NCBI GenBank assembly: GCA_020053735.1
Contig: JAGVMP010000011.1
Location: forward strand, 434,001 to 498,000
DNA from: Pseudomonadota bacterium
Lineage (GTDB): Bacteria > Pseudomonadota > Gammaproteobacteria > Burkholderiales > Methylophilaceae
DNA length: 64,000 bases
Reading direction: 5' to 3'
Shown one piece after another: positions 1-8,572 of this stretch; position 1 is the stretch's first letter, and each line of letters begins with the position of its first letter. Under the pieces are notes generated by a model. That model was not told the DNA's origin. It saw only the letters and a program-made list of their open reading frames with translations, and did no database searches. The position numbers and the translations under genes were made by a program.

Positions 1-75
1 AAACAGCAACGCAGGAATAGTCCCCAAGAAAATGACTCTGGTTTTAATGCCTAGGTTTTTCAAGATTTTATTCAT
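1..75 (-). CDS. Partial N-terminus of an unidentified membrane (possibly sensor) protein
   Basis: Twenty-five codons stay open to the left edge. The ATG overlaps the TGA of the upstream binding-protein gene (ATGA), so translational coupling is likely. The visible peptide starts MNKILKNLGIKTRV and runs into a hydrophobic stretch, like the first membrane helix of sensor kinases or diguanylate cyclases. A sensor partner for the preceding periplasmic binding protein is plausible from position. The domain content lies outside the window, so function is an inference only. Confidence 0.55.
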   Translation of the reverse strand, partial: MNKILKNLGIKTRVIFLGTIPALLF

Positions 76-1043
76 GGCTGCCCTTCTAAAGCTAACATCT
101 TTTTGTTTATCACGTTTTCATCGGCAATTTGAATATTAAGAGAACGCGCCACTTGATAATTTAAAGCCACCGAAAAATATTTAGGGGCTTGTGGTGGTGG
201 CAGTATGCTAGACAATTGTTGTGATTTAATGGAAATTTCTGCCGCTTGCTTTGCCAATTGTTTGCTAGAACTATACACCGCAGCCAATGCACCTGCGCGC
301 ACATAAGATTGCGAAAAACCAAACACGGGTTTTTGATGGCGATAACTGGTGAGTAAAATTGGTTGCACAGTTTCTCGCGTATAGACAAGCGAATCTGGGA
401 CAGCCATCAGCGCGTCAGATACCCCCAGTAAAGTGGTCAGGTGTGGAATTAAATCTGTCTGCAGTTGTATGCTTTCTTGCAGAATATTAAACTGCGCGCT
501 TTCTCCCACCTCCCTTATATCATCCATGTCTGATGAAGAGTCTGGCCCCAACAGCACGCCTAAATTTTTAGCTTCTGGCAACACCGTTTTAATCAAAGAA
601 AAGCGCCTAGAATAGGGTTGATCTAGCACAATGGCACTAAAATTACCAAGCATACGCTTACTGTTGACAAGTAAGCTATTAAAAGTGGGTAAGGGTGTGA
701 ATACGCCTAGCACTGGGGTAGTCAACTTAAGTTTACTAGACGCCTCTAGCGCCCGAACGCCTAGCGCTATCACCAGTTCGCTATTTTCCGCTACTACCAG
801 TTTTTCCACTTCGCTTAAATCAATCACTTTAACGCGAAGGTTGGTGCTTCTGGCGTTCATCAGCTCTAACTTAAATGCTTCAACAAACTCTAAGTTGCTA
901 TCGGTAGGTGCGCTCATGACGATAGTGATACCAGTATAAGCTTGCGCAAAATAAGGCACAAACAACACCAGTGCCAGCGTAAAACTGGCTAGTAAGTTTG
1001 CAACCCATTTTTTTTGATGCTTCAACAAAATATACGATCTCAA
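72..1043 (-). CDS. ABC-type periplasmic substrate-binding-like protein (ABC_sub_bind family)
   Basis: This protein of up to 323 residues has an N-terminal signal segment (hydrophobic, ending near YFAQA around residue 36). It then continues in the style of the ABC_sub_bind family (ITIVMSAPTDSNLEFVEAFK; later PVLGVFTPLP and AVPDSLVY). No permease or ATPase gene accompanies it. It sits 19 nt after a TonB receptor gene and is coupled by ATGA to a putative sensor gene, so it may feed a signalling protein rather than a transporter; that is inference. The start is uncertain: the longest frame begins at TTG with no strong ribosome site, and other TTG codons lie a few residues inside. Confidence 0.75.
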   Translation of the reverse strand: MRSYILLKHQKKWVANLLASFTLALVLFVPYFAQAYTGITIVMSAPTDSNLEFVEAFKLELMNARSTNLRVKVIDLSEVEKLVVAENSELVIALGVRALEASSKLKLTTPVLGVFTPLPTFNSLLVNSKRMLGNFSAIVLDQPYSRRFSLIKTVLPEAKNLGVLLGPDSSSDMDDIREVGESAQFNILQESIQLQTDLIPHLTTLLGVSDALMAVPDSLVYTRETVQPILLTSYRHQKPVFGFSQSYVRAGALAAVYSSSKQLAKQAAEISIKSQQLSSILPPPQAPKYFSVALNYQVARSLNIQIADENVINKKMLALEGQP

Positions 1044-1062
1044 TTTTCTAAATAATTGATGA

Positions 1063-3138
1063 CTAAAAATCTAATCTTAAATTAACGCGCGCACGGCGAT
1101 TAAGTGTGTTGTAATCGGCAAATTCTTCATAGTGGGTGTTAAATAAGTTTTCCACGACAGCAGATACTTCGCCGTTCCATCGGCTGGTATTAAATTTACG
1201 CGCCACTCTAACATCACATCTTCTGGTTAAACCGACAGGGTCACCATCACCTAACTGGGTAGTCTCACTACTTTGATAATAGGCCAAGCTTGCATCCCAG
1301 CCATTTTTAAAGTCATGGGTAAGCATGGCACTTAATGTGTTGACAGGCATAGACTTGGTGAAGTTTCTTGATAAGCCATTTTGAGTTTCACGAATGCGCA
1401 TGTGTGAGTGATTAAGCAATAAATTAGTTCTAGTACCTATTTTCCAATTGGTTTGTAGCTCAAAGCCCTCCACTTTTGCCGAGCCGCTATTTAAACCTGT
1501 ATCGACATTAGTAGGATTCACCAATAGCACATCTGCTGGCACCGTAAAATCAGTACGCTCGTCAAGGCGAATGACTTCGGTAATTTCGTCACTGAAAATA
1601 CGCGCATCTAACTGCACGCCGCCCAGCTTGCCTACATAACCTAAATCTCGTGAAATAATTTGCTCTGGGTTGACATTACCTTTATTTGCCAAAACTTGCT
1701 GTAAAACTAGGCGTGGCACTACTAAAGTGGTCGCAATTGCATATTTTTGATTAAACTTTTCTTCCACATAATTGGGCGTGCGTAGCGCACTAGATATCCC
1801 TAAACGCAAAGCGTGGTTTGGATGTGGCTTAAAATTAAGGCTGGCGCGCGGCGATATATCAGTGCCAGTAAAATCATTGTGCTCCAGCATCGCACCTGTA
1901 TTCAACGTCCACATCGCATGTGGACGCCATTCCACATGTCCAAATAAACGCTGTAAATTAAATTTATCCGTTTTTTTATTCCCCAAATAATGTGGGGCGT
2001 AAGTAGTATCTTGCCGCACACTTGCTCCCCATACCGCGCGAATAGTGGCTCCTAAACCAAAGATATGCTGCGCCTCAATATCCGTGCGTTCTGTAATCAC
2101 TTCATTGTTGATATAGATACTATCGCTCACCAAACTTGCAGCAAGAATTGGACTTATTAAAGCGATAAGTGGGCGTAAATTAACGGATGTTGTTTCGTCA
2201 TCTGAACGATCATAGCTATGATAAGCTTGCAATTGAAAGTCGCTGGTTTCGCTTAATTGATGCTTCCAACGCGCCAAGCCGTAATAATTATTCATTTGCT
2301 TGGTACGCGGTAAAAATACGATATTATCTTCTTGTGCGTTGCCCTCACCGCGCGCGCCTTCGGTTAAACCAAACTCAAACTCTAAATAATTATTTAGATT
2401 GAGTTGATAATCGGCTTGCGCATTGGCAAAACGCGTACGCTTAAAATCATTACGGTCGTCCAAACCGTCATCTTGCCGATAGCCAGTCGTCACGCGATAG
2501 GCTAAATCGCCGGTTTTTCCGGCATGACGATAAAATGCCTCATTGCGGCCATTGCCGTGCGTAGCAAGCACTGTGTTGGCAGGCGTTTCTGAGGGGGTAG
2601 AAGTTAAAATATTCACTGTCGCTGCAAACGCATTGGCGCCATAGCTGGCTGCATTGGGGCCGCGTGTCACTTCTATGCGTTCAATGTCCATCAACGCAAT
2701 TGGCAGTTCGCTCCACTTTACGCCGCCAAATAAGGGCGTATAAACCGAGCGACCATTAATCAGCACCTGCATGTTGCCAGGGTAAGCAGTATTCATACCG
2801 TGATAGCTGACTGCATAATTAGTGTTGTATACGTAACCTGCGTTCGCGCCTACATACATACCTGGCACTAGCCTAAACAACTCAGGTATATCCACCGCAC
2901 CAGAGGCACGTATAGTGGCACGATCAATCACCGTGACTGCAGAAGGAGAATCGGCAATGGATTGTGATAACCTAGAAACTGTGAGCACTTTTGGCAACTC
3001 ACCCAAATAATCGTCTTCAGATAAATTATCAGCAAAGACAATAGGGTAAGCTTGTTGTGCATCTAGTTGTATATCTGCATGTGCAACAAAGCTTGCTAAA
3101 AGCAGCCCAAAACATACAACTTGTAATCGACTATCCAT
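1063..3138 (-). CDS. TonB-dependent outer-membrane receptor
   Basis: A 691-residue receptor with a signal peptide ending near FVAHA (about residue 21). A TonB-box-like segment (LPKVLTVS, about residue 48) follows, then a plug domain (SPSAVTVIDRATIRASGAVD, LFRLVPGMYVG, INGRSVYTPLFGG, IERIEVTRGPNAASYG), then a long beta-barrel ending in Phe (LRLDF), the usual outer-membrane C-terminal signature. The ligand cannot be told. It starts 7 nt after the end of the interrupted DUF4349 frame and precedes the periplasmic binding protein, suggesting one transcription unit of outer-membrane uptake, periplasmic binding and possible sensing. No strong Shine-Dalgarno is visible before the ATG. Confidence 0.93.
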   Translation of the reverse strand: MDSRLQVVCFGLLLASFVAHADIQLDAQQAYPIVFADNLSEDDYLGELPKVLTVSRLSQSIADSPSAVTVIDRATIRASGAVDIPELFRLVPGMYVGANAGYVYNTNYAVSYHGMNTAYPGNMQVLINGRSVYTPLFGGVKWSELPIALMDIERIEVTRGPNAASYGANAFAATVNILTSTPSETPANTVLATHGNGRNEAFYRHAGKTGDLAYRVTTGYRQDDGLDDRNDFKRTRFANAQADYQLNLNNYLEFEFGLTEGARGEGNAQEDNIVFLPRTKQMNNYYGLARWKHQLSETSDFQLQAYHSYDRSDDETTSVNLRPLIALISPILAASLVSDSIYINNEVITERTDIEAQHIFGLGATIRAVWGASVRQDTTYAPHYLGNKKTDKFNLQRLFGHVEWRPHAMWTLNTGAMLEHNDFTGTDISPRASLNFKPHPNHALRLGISSALRTPNYVEEKFNQKYAIATTLVVPRLVLQQVLANKGNVNPEQIISRDLGYVGKLGGVQLDARIFSDEITEVIRLDERTDFTVPADVLLVNPTNVDTGLNSGSAKVEGFELQTNWKIGTRTNLLLNHSHMRIRETQNGLSRNFTKSMPVNTLSAMLTHDFKNGWDASLAYYQSSETTQLGDGDPVGLTRRCDVRVARKFNTSRWNGEVSAVVENLFNTHYEEFADYNTLNRRARVNLRLDF

Positions 3139-3145
3139 GCTGTAT

Positions 3146-3322
3146 TCACATGAATTTAGTTTTAATTTTTACCCAATATTTGCGGACCAACCACAATACT
3201 GGAATACCAATCAACAGCCATGGAATGGCGCTCATCACAAAGATAATCACGCTAGCAAAACTTTCCATCATCACCCGGCCAGCGTCTTTAAGTGCGCGCG
3301 CCACTGGCGCAAAAAATCCTTG
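3146..3322 (-). pseudogene. Severed C-terminal membrane segment of the DUF4349 gene
   Basis: Directly after the TAG, the same frame stays open for 58 codons to a TGA at 3146-3148. It reads QGFFAPVARALKDAGRVMME and then a long hydrophobic helix (about residues 22-45 of this segment, containing IPWLLIGIPVLWLV) and a basic tail (RKYWVKIKTKF). This is the expected membrane-anchored end of a DUF4349 protein. There is no start codon and no frameshift, only the single stop. The open frame ends 7 nt before the TonB-receptor start. Either a nonsense mutation, a sequencing error, or a readthrough codon. Confidence 0.8.
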
Positions 3323-4048
3323 CTAAGTAATGCCTTGTGCAGCCGAAAAATTAATATTCACAGCCACTAAATCAGTTTCTTGTGACAATATTTTACGCAT
3401 ACTTAACATCGCATCCAGCTGACTTTGCGTATTGGATAACTCGCGCTCCACCTCAATAATATCTTTAAATTTTGCACTTTTGTCCGTGAGCATGAGACGC
3501 AACCTATCGCGCAATTCAGTTAAGTTTTTAATGCGCGCATCAGTATCCACCACCTGATTAGTCTTATCTTCACTGTCGCGACCATGCTGTAACACCTCAC
3601 CATTTTTGGCTAGGCCAGTTAAAAATATCTCGACATTTCTGGGTGGCACGCGCGCGCTCATACTTGCTGATGGCGGGTTGTAGGGCGTCTCTTTATTGTA
3701 ATTAGCACTTAGCAATTCACAGCTCAGCGCTTCGCAATGCTTTAAAGCAGCATCAAAACTGGCTTGCATCTGCTCACTTTTGGTTTCTATTTGCAAATGG
3801 TGGCGCAGCGCGATGTATTTTTTTAGCGCATTTGAATGACCATCCTTTGTTGGCTCAGAAAGCTCAGTTAGACTTTGCTCAGCACCACTTTGCTCAATAT
3901 CGGCCGACATCTTAGCCATGCCGCGCGCCTCTGGTGCCATAGGCGCAGGCGCCATGTTTGACGACGCTTCTGGCGCGCTACTGTCAGACTGTTGCCCGCA
4001 GGCTGCTATCAGCAATTGCAATACAAAAACTAAAAAATACCGCCTCAT
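3323..4048 (-). CDS. DUF4349 lipoprotein, truncated by an in-frame amber codon
   Basis: From the ATG at 4048 the product is 241 residues. It has a lipoprotein signal (MRRYFLVFVLQLLIAAC, lipobox LIAAC), a low-complexity Ala/Pro/Met/Glu linker, and a DUF4349-like domain with a coiled coil (RIKNLTELRDRLRLMLTD ... VERELSNTQSQLDAM). A TTG start 18 nt upstream is possible, but the ATG has GAGG about 10 nt before it. Family members normally end in a membrane helix. Here a TAG at 3323-3325 stops translation just before such a helix, which continues in the same frame (see next entry). The gene lies 8 nt after ruvA. Function of the family is unknown. Confidence 0.8.
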   Translation of the reverse strand: MRRYFLVFVLQLLIAACGQQSDSSAPEASSNMAPAPMAPEARGMAKMSADIEQSGAEQSLTELSEPTKDGHSNALKKYIALRHHLQIETKSEQMQASFDAALKHCEALSCELLSANYNKETPYNPPSASMSARVPPRNVEIFLTGLAKNGEVLQHGRDSEDKTNQVVDTDARIKNLTELRDRLRLMLTDKSAKFKDIIEVERELSNTQSQLDAMLSMRKILSQETDLVAVNINFSAAQGIT

Positions 4049-4074
4049 TTCTAGCCATCCTCGCAAATGATTAT

Positions 4075-4647
4075 TTATTTTGACAATAACTTGAGCGCCT
4101 GCTTGATACCATCCGCCACACCAATATCTGCTGGCAACTGTTTCGCAGCCAACAATGCCTCTCGGTCATTGTAGCCCAAAGCCACCAACGCATTTAAAAT
4201 ATCATGACTAGCAGATTTTATGCTTCCTGCAGAGGCTAACCCTGCTGCGCCAAATTTATCTTTTAGCTCAAGTAGCAAACGTTCAGCAGTTTTTTTACCA
4301 ATCCCTGGAATACGTGTCAGCATGCCCACTTCTTGCATGCTCACCGCTTGTATTAAATCTTCAATACTCACACCGCTTAAAATAGACAGGGCGGATTTTG
4401 CCCCTATACCATTTACTTTAAGCAATTGTTTAAACGTGCTTTTTTCTTGCTCGGTGCCAAATCCATATAATAATTGCGCGTCCTCGCGCACCACCATATA
4501 GGTCAGCAAATTCACTTTGGTACCTATCTCTGGCAAGTTGTAAAAGGTGCTCATCGGCACCTCAACTTCGTAGCCCACACCACCGCAGTCTAATACGATA
4601 AGGGGTGGTGATTTTTCTATCAATAGCCCGTTTAGGCGTGCAATCAT
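4075..4647 (-). CDS. ruvA: Holliday junction branch-migration protein RuvA
   Basis: A 190-residue protein of normal RuvA length. It starts [15 protein letters not shown] in the N-terminal OB fold, has the two helix-hairpin-helix motifs ([18 protein letters not shown] and [23 protein letters not shown], about residues 70-130), and ends in a domain III helix bundle ([19 protein letters not shown]) that contacts RuvB. RuvA tetramers bind four-way junctions and load the RuvB motor during recombination repair. It follows ruvC across a 160-nt gap holding a palindromic element. ruvB is not next to it here. Confidence 0.98.
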   Translation of the reverse strand: MIARLNGLLIEKSPPLIVLDCGGVGYEVEVPMSTFYNLPEIGTKVNLLTYMVVREDAQLLYGFGTEQEKSTFKQLLKVNGIGAKSALSILSGVSIEDLIQAVSMQEVGMLTRIPGIGKKTAERLLLELKDKFGAAGLASAGSIKSASHDILNALVALGYNDREALLAAKQLPADIGVADGIKQALKLLSK

Positions 4648-4686
4648 AAAGTTAGCTTTTCTAAAATTTTACCAAATGTGAATCTT

Positions 4687-4811
4687 TTAAAATCATTATA
4701 GCTAAACGAGACAAGGCGCGGATTCAATTTTACGAGAGCGCATACGGGGTTGTATGTAATCGAATAAAATTGAAGGTGCAACGCAGCATCGTAACGCTGG
4801 AATGATTTTAA
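4687..4811. repeat. Long imperfect palindrome, AAGGCGC/AACGC family, copy A
   Basis: Nested inverted arms: TTAAAATCATT (4687-4697) with AATGATTTTAA (4801-4811); TTCAATTTTA (4723-4732) with TAAAATTGAA (4765-4774); CATAC (4741-4745) with GTATG (4752-4756) around a GGGGTT loop. The core reads ACAAGGCGC ... GCAACGC. The right outer arm covers the ruvC stop codon (4808-4810). Confidence 0.8.
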
Positions 4812-5371
4812 ATAAGTCGGCCATTTTTAACGCGAAACCCTGCCGTGGCTAATTTGCCTAAGCCTTGACCACCGTGCGCATGGCAAATCGCACAGGCCAG
4901 CGCATCGGCAGAATCTGGGCTAGGCGTCGCTGGTAATTTTAACAACCTTTTCACCATTTCTTGCACTTGCTCTTTTTGCGCGTGGCCGTTGCCCACTACC
5001 GCTTGCTTCACTTGCAATGCGGTATATTCTGCCACAATTAAATTGCGAATCACTGCCGCACTAATGGCCGCACCACGCGCTTGACCAAGCAATAAAGTGG
5101 ATTGCGGATTGACGTTAACGAATACTTTTTCCACTGCAACTTGATTCGGCTGGTAGGTATCAATCACCTCAAATAGCCCGTCCAATATTACTTTTAGCCG
5201 CGCTGGCAATTCTTCACGATCATCTTCACCTTCTACAGGATTTTTTTTCGCTGAGGCTGTTTTAATGGTGCCACTCGTCACATAAGTGATCTTTTCACCT
5301 ATTTTTTCAATGACCCCAAAGCCAGTGAGGCGTAAACCGGGGTCGATTCCAAGAATACGGATATTTTCCAC
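4808..5371 (-). CDS. ruvC: Holliday junction resolvase RuvC
   Basis: A 187-residue endonuclease with the RNase H-like fold. Visible landmarks are the N-terminal catalytic Asp in [15 protein letters not shown], the acidic residue in [11 protein letters not shown] (about residue 80), and the C-terminal pair in [16 protein letters not shown]. It cleaves four-way junctions after RuvAB branch migration. The insert [20 protein letters not shown] (about residues 34-54) contains an extra acidic loop. It lies between yebC and ruvA, the common yebC-ruvC-ruvA order, though palindromes separate it on both sides. Confidence 0.98.
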   Translation of the reverse strand: MENIRILGIDPGLRLTGFGVIEKIGEKITYVTSGTIKTASAKKNPVEGEDDREELPARLKVILDGLFEVIDTYQPNQVAVEKVFVNVNPQSTLLLGQARGAAISAAVIRNLIVAEYTALQVKQAVVGNGHAQKEQVQEMVKRLLKLPATPSPDSADALACAICHAHGGQGLGKLATAGFRVKNGRLI

Positions 5372-5392
5372 TTTAGTAACCTACAACCTCAA

Positions 5393-5517
5393 AGAAAATT
5401 AAAAGCTTTAAGTGAGATAAGGCGCAAATAAAAAAAAGTGACGCCGCATATGGGGTATATGCTAGGAACAGTCTTTTTATTTGGCAACGCAATATCACGA
5501 CAAGGTTTTAGTTTTCT
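5393..5517. repeat. Long imperfect palindrome, AAGGCGC/AACGC family, copy B
   Basis: Outer arms AGAAAATTAAAAGCTT (5393-5408) and AAGGTTTTAGTTTTCT (5502-5517) pair at 14 of 16 positions. An inner A-rich/T-rich pair (AAATAAAAA with TTTTTATTT) and a GCATAT-GGGG-ATATGC hairpin (5446-5462) follow. Core AAGGCGC (5419-5425) and GCAACGC (5484-5490). The right outer arm covers the yebC stop codon (5508-5510). Confidence 0.8.
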
Positions 5518-6236
5518 TCTATGACAGCAGTTGTATAAACATCTTGCACATCATCTAGATCATCCAGCGCATCTAATATTTTTTGCATTTTTACTGCGTC
5601 ATCGCCAGTAAAAACTGTTTCCAGTGTGGGTTTCATCAGCACTTCTGCCACCACCGCTTTCAAACCTGCGTTTTCCAGCGCTTCTTTCACCGCCATAAAG
5701 TCATTGGGCGGGGTAATCACTTCAATACTGCCATCCTCGTCGGTGACAATATCTTCGGCGCCCGCTTCAAGCGCGACTTCCATCACTTTATCTTCACTTG
5801 TACCTGGCTCAAAAACCAAACTGCCGCAATGCTTAAACATAAACACCACACTGCCATCGGTACCTAAGTTGCCACCATATTTGCTCAATGCATGGCGCAC
5901 ATCCATCACTGCGCGCTGTTTGTTGTCGGTCAGACAATCAATAATAATGGCGGCGCCATTAATACCATAGCCTTCGTAACGAATTTCTTCGTAATTGACG
6001 CCCTCTAGCTCACCTGTGCCTTTTTTGATGGCTCGCATGATGTTGTCAGCGGGCATGTTTTCTTCTTTTGCCTCGGCCACAGCTGCACGCAAGCGCGGAT
6101 TCATATTGGCATCACCGCCGCCCAATCTTGCTGCAACAGTGATTTCTTTTATGATTTTGGTGAAGATTTTGCCGCGTTTAGCGTCTTGACGACCTTTGCG
6201 ATGTTGAATGTTTGCCCACTTGCTATGACCTGCCAT
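5508..6236 (-). CDS. yebC: YebC/PmpR-family protein (TACO1-like)
   Basis: A 242-residue full-length member. The hallmark start [20 protein letters not shown] is present, followed by the three-domain family pattern ([57 protein letters not shown]). YebC proteins have been described both as transcription factors and as translation factors that relieve ribosome stalling; the sequence does not decide between them. It is upstream of ruvC on the same strand, separated by copy B of the palindrome family. Confidence 0.97.
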   Translation of the reverse strand: MAGHSKWANIQHRKGRQDAKRGKIFTKIIKEITVAARLGGGDANMNPRLRAAVAEAKEENMPADNIMRAIKKGTGELEGVNYEEIRYEGYGINGAAIIIDCLTDNKQRAVMDVRHALSKYGGNLGTDGSVVFMFKHCGSLVFEPGTSEDKVMEVALEAGAEDIVTDEDGSIEVITPPNDFMAVKEALENAGLKAVVAEVLMKPTLETVFTGDDAVKMQKILDALDDLDDVQDVYTTAVIEEN

Positions 6237-6300
6237 TTGTTACCCTTTAACACTTAAATTGATTTAAAAACAATATTTTATCACAGGCAATTAGTCGATT

Positions 6301-6404
6301 TTGTCGATTGATAATCGAGTCTAGGCAAGGCGCGCGAGTGCAGACAGTACAACTAGTACGGCAAGCGAGTGTAACGTAGCATCGGCTTGATTAGCATTCG
6401 GCAA
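6301..6404. repeat. Long imperfect palindrome, AAGGCGC/AACGC family, copy C
   Basis: Arms TTGTCGATTG (6301-6310) with CATTCGGCAA (6395-6404), TAATCGAGTC (6312-6321) with GGCTTGATTA (6384-6393, pairing only if G-T wobbles are allowed), and an inner GTAC-AACTA-GTAC (6347-6359). Core CAAGGCGC at 6326-6333 and GTAACGT on the far side. It ends 3 nt before the stop codon of the EamA gene. Confidence 0.65.
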
Positions 6405-6406
6405 TT

Positions 6407-7318
6407 TTACTCTTGGCCTTGTGCGACGCCTACTTCAGCGTGTTTTTTAATAGTTACCGCTGAAATTGTCACCAAGGCTAGCGCAATCAACAGCATACCA
6501 ATAAGCTCAATGTGGCTAGGCCGCTCGCCTAGCTGAACCCATGCCGCGCCAACCCCTATCACCGGCGCTAACATGCTGGCCATGCTCGCCACACCGGCTG
6601 GTAAACGTTGTAAGGCATAAGTCCATAATACCCAAGCCAAGCTGCCACTTAAAAATATGCTATAGATAATTGTAAGGTAAAACGTGTTTGACCACACAAT
6701 AGGCGGCGCAGGCAATATCAGCGCCACGATAATAATAGGAATAGACCCCAACAGCGTTGGCCAAGCGGTGATGTTCAGTAAATCTAACTCTGGCCGACGT
6801 TTATGCAATTTTTTAGAAACAATCGCCGAAATCGCCCATGAGATACCAGAACTCAGTGCCATCAACATGCTGACACCATCCCCTTTAATATGTAGCGGGT
6901 CAAATATCAGCACGATGCCAAACAAGGCAAATGCCACCGCTAGCCATTGCCAGCCCTGCACTTTTTCACCCAGCATCGGCCAAGCAAACAACATCACCCA
7001 AAACGGCATGGTGTAAGACAGTACCGCAGTTTTGCCTGCGCCGCCTTCAACCAAAGCCCAAATAAGTAAGCCTGTAAAGCCGCAAGTTTGCAGAATTCCC
7101 AGCAACAACATGGTGGGAAACTCTTTCAAGGCTAGTGGCCGCTTAGTGGTAACTAGCACCAAAAACAACATGAGCGCGCCTAGAAATGTGCGTAATGCGG
7201 CAAACTGAAATGGGCTGGCATATTGCACCGCCAGCTTCATCACCACCCAGTTGTAACCCCAAATCAGGGTTAATATAAACAGTGCAGCAAAGGCTTTAAT
7301 AATGGATTTATTTTGCAT
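6407..7318 (-). CDS. EamA-family (DMT superfamily) transporter
   Basis: A 303-residue polytopic protein with about ten hydrophobic segments in two EamA repeats (roughly residues 10-145 and 155-290). Motifs typical of the family include LIWGYNWVVMKLAVQYASPFQFAALR in the first helix pair, and AGVASMASMLAPVIGVGAAWVQLGERP near the end of the second repeat. Such carriers usually export metabolites, but the substrate cannot be read from sequence. The gene stands alone between a palindrome and the divergent CBS gene. Confidence 0.92.
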   Translation of the reverse strand: MQNKSIIKAFAALFILTLIWGYNWVVMKLAVQYASPFQFAALRTFLGALMLFLVLVTTKRPLALKEFPTMLLLGILQTCGFTGLLIWALVEGGAGKTAVLSYTMPFWVMLFAWPMLGEKVQGWQWLAVAFALFGIVLIFDPLHIKGDGVSMLMALSSGISWAISAIVSKKLHKRRPELDLLNITAWPTLLGSIPIIIVALILPAPPIVWSNTFYLTIIYSIFLSGSLAWVLWTYALQRLPAGVASMASMLAPVIGVGAAWVQLGERPSHIELIGMLLIALALVTISAVTIKKHAEVGVAQGQE

Positions 7319-7440
7319 GGATTTACATTGCTATTTAAATTTTTTTATGTGGGCTTACAATGAGTCTTTAAATTGCGATTTATTTGCACTTGTCATTATA
7401 AGGTGTATATTTTTATTCATGCGCTAGTGGGGAGAACAAC

Positions 7441-7872
7441 ATGAAAACTTTACAACAAATATTAAACGATAAAAAACATAAAGAATTGATTAGCATTGCC
7501 CCTAACCGGCCTGTATTTGATGCGCTGGTCATTTTGGCAGAGTATAAAATTGGCGCGCTGGCGGTGATGGAGGGTGACAAGCTGGTCGGTATATTTTCAG
7601 AGCGCGATTATGCGAGGGAAGTTGTTCTGCAAGGTCGCTCATCTAAAACCACGCAAATACAAGAAGTGATGACTGCCAAAGTGATTGTGGGCAGGCCTGA
7701 TGATTTTGTCGATAGCGCCATGCGTATGATGAGTGAAAAAAAATTTCGCCATTTACCAGTAGTGGATGGTGGGAAAGTGCTCGGCATGCTTTCAATAGGC
7801 GACTTGGTGAAGGAAACGATTGATGACCAACAGCGCGCAATTCAAGCGCTAGAAAGCTATATTAAAGGCTAA
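7441..7872 (+). CDS. CBS-domain pair protein
   Basis: A 143-residue protein made almost wholly of two CBS domains (about residues 10-65 and 75-135). Examples are YKIGALAVMEGDKLVGIFSERDYAREV and MMSEKKFRHLPVVDGGKVLGMLSIGDLVKE. Stand-alone CBS pairs bind adenine nucleotides and act as energy sensors for partner proteins; the partner is not evident. GGGGAGAACAAC precedes the ATG and is a good ribosome site. A hairpin ending in a T-run follows the stop codon. Confidence 0.93.
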   Translation: MKTLQQILNDKKHKELISIAPNRPVFDALVILAEYKIGALAVMEGDKLVGIFSERDYAREVVLQGRSSKTTQIQEVMTAKVIVGRPDDFVDSAMRMMSEKKFRHLPVVDGGKVLGMLSIGDLVKETIDDQQRAIQALESYIKG

Positions 7873-7908
7873 TTTAGCTTATATATTTACAGCACATCAA
7901 ATTGATGT

Positions 7909-7951
7909 CCTGTAGGCCGCATGGATATTGGCCTGCAGGGCATTATTTTTT
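7909..7951 (+). terminator. Intrinsic terminator built from a GCATGGATATT-loop hairpin
   Basis: CCTGTAGGCC (7909-7918), loop GCATGGATATT (7919-7929), GGCCTGCAGG (7930-7939), then GCATTATTTTTT. It is downstream of the CBS gene. The same loop with different stems occurs at 19321-19349 and 41446-41480, so this terminator is also a member of a dispersed hairpin family. Confidence 0.75.
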
Positions 7952-7968
7952 GCTCGTGGAAATAATGC

Positions 7969-8391
7969 TTATTCGCCAATTATTTTTACCAGCACCCGTT
8001 TGTTGCGACGACCATCAAATTCACCATAAAAAATCTGTTCCCATGGGCCAAAATCTAAACGGCCTTCACTAATCGCCACCACCACCTCGCGCCCCATAAT
8101 CTGGCGTTTAATATGCGCGTCTGCGTTATCCTCGCCCGTATCATTATGCCTATAGCCACTCACTGGCTCATGCGGCGCCAATTTTTCTAGCCAAATTTTG
8201 TAATCGTGATGCAAGCCGCGCTCGTCATCATTGATAAACACGCTGGCAGAAATATGCATGGCGTTAATCAAGCACAAACCTTCTTTAACGCCACTTTCAC
8301 GCACACATTCCGCTACATCGTGCGTAATATTTTTAAAATCCATGCGCACGGGAATATTAAACCACAGCTCTTTACGAAAACTTTTCATCAT
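7969..8391 (-). CDS. yjbQ: YjbQ family protein (UPF0047)
   Basis: A 140-residue protein with the full UPF0047 pattern: [20 protein letters not shown] (about residues 40-60), the [21 protein letters not shown] segment with conserved His and Asp residues, and a C-terminal [17 protein letters not shown]. coli YjbQ has reported thiamine-phosphate-synthase-like activity, but the physiological role is unsettled. It stands alone; AGGAGA is placed well before the ATG at 8391. Confidence 0.93.
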   Translation of the reverse strand: MMKSFRKELWFNIPVRMDFKNITHDVAECVRESGVKEGLCLINAMHISASVFINDDERGLHHDYKIWLEKLAPHEPVSGYRHNDTGEDNADAHIKRQIMGREVVVAISEGRLDFGPWEQIFYGEFDGRRNKRVLVKIIGE

Positions 8392-8427
8392 GCTCTCCTA
8401 ATTGTGAGAATATTCTAGCACCATATT

Positions 8428-8495
8428 GTCATTCCGTGCTCGACACGGAATCCAGCGACTTGAAGCCACTAGATACCGACTTTCGTCGGTATGAC
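8428..8495. repeat. REP-like doublet (GTCATTCC / GGTATGAC)
   Basis: Two facing hairpins, TTCCGTG-CTCGA-CACGGAA (8432-8450) and ATACCGAC-TTTC-GTCGGTAT (8473-8492), lie between GTCATTCC and TATGAC ends. This is a widespread proteobacterial intergenic repeat type with variable stems. It lies upstream of yjbQ. Confidence 0.8.
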
Positions 8496-8531
8496 AACAA
8501 TGAAAATTAAAGAAGTTATTAGCAAACCAAT

Positions 8532-8555
8532 AAAAAAGGCCTCCAGTTGGAGGCC
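8532..8555 (-). terminator. Intrinsic terminator of the SoxYZ-like gene
   Basis: A perfect 7-bp stem, GGCCTCC-AGTT-GGAGGCC (8538-8555), is followed on the minus strand by TTTTTTA (8532-8537). It sits 18 nt past the stop codon at 8573. Confidence 0.92.
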
Positions 8556-8572
8556 CTGTCGAATGGCAAAAC

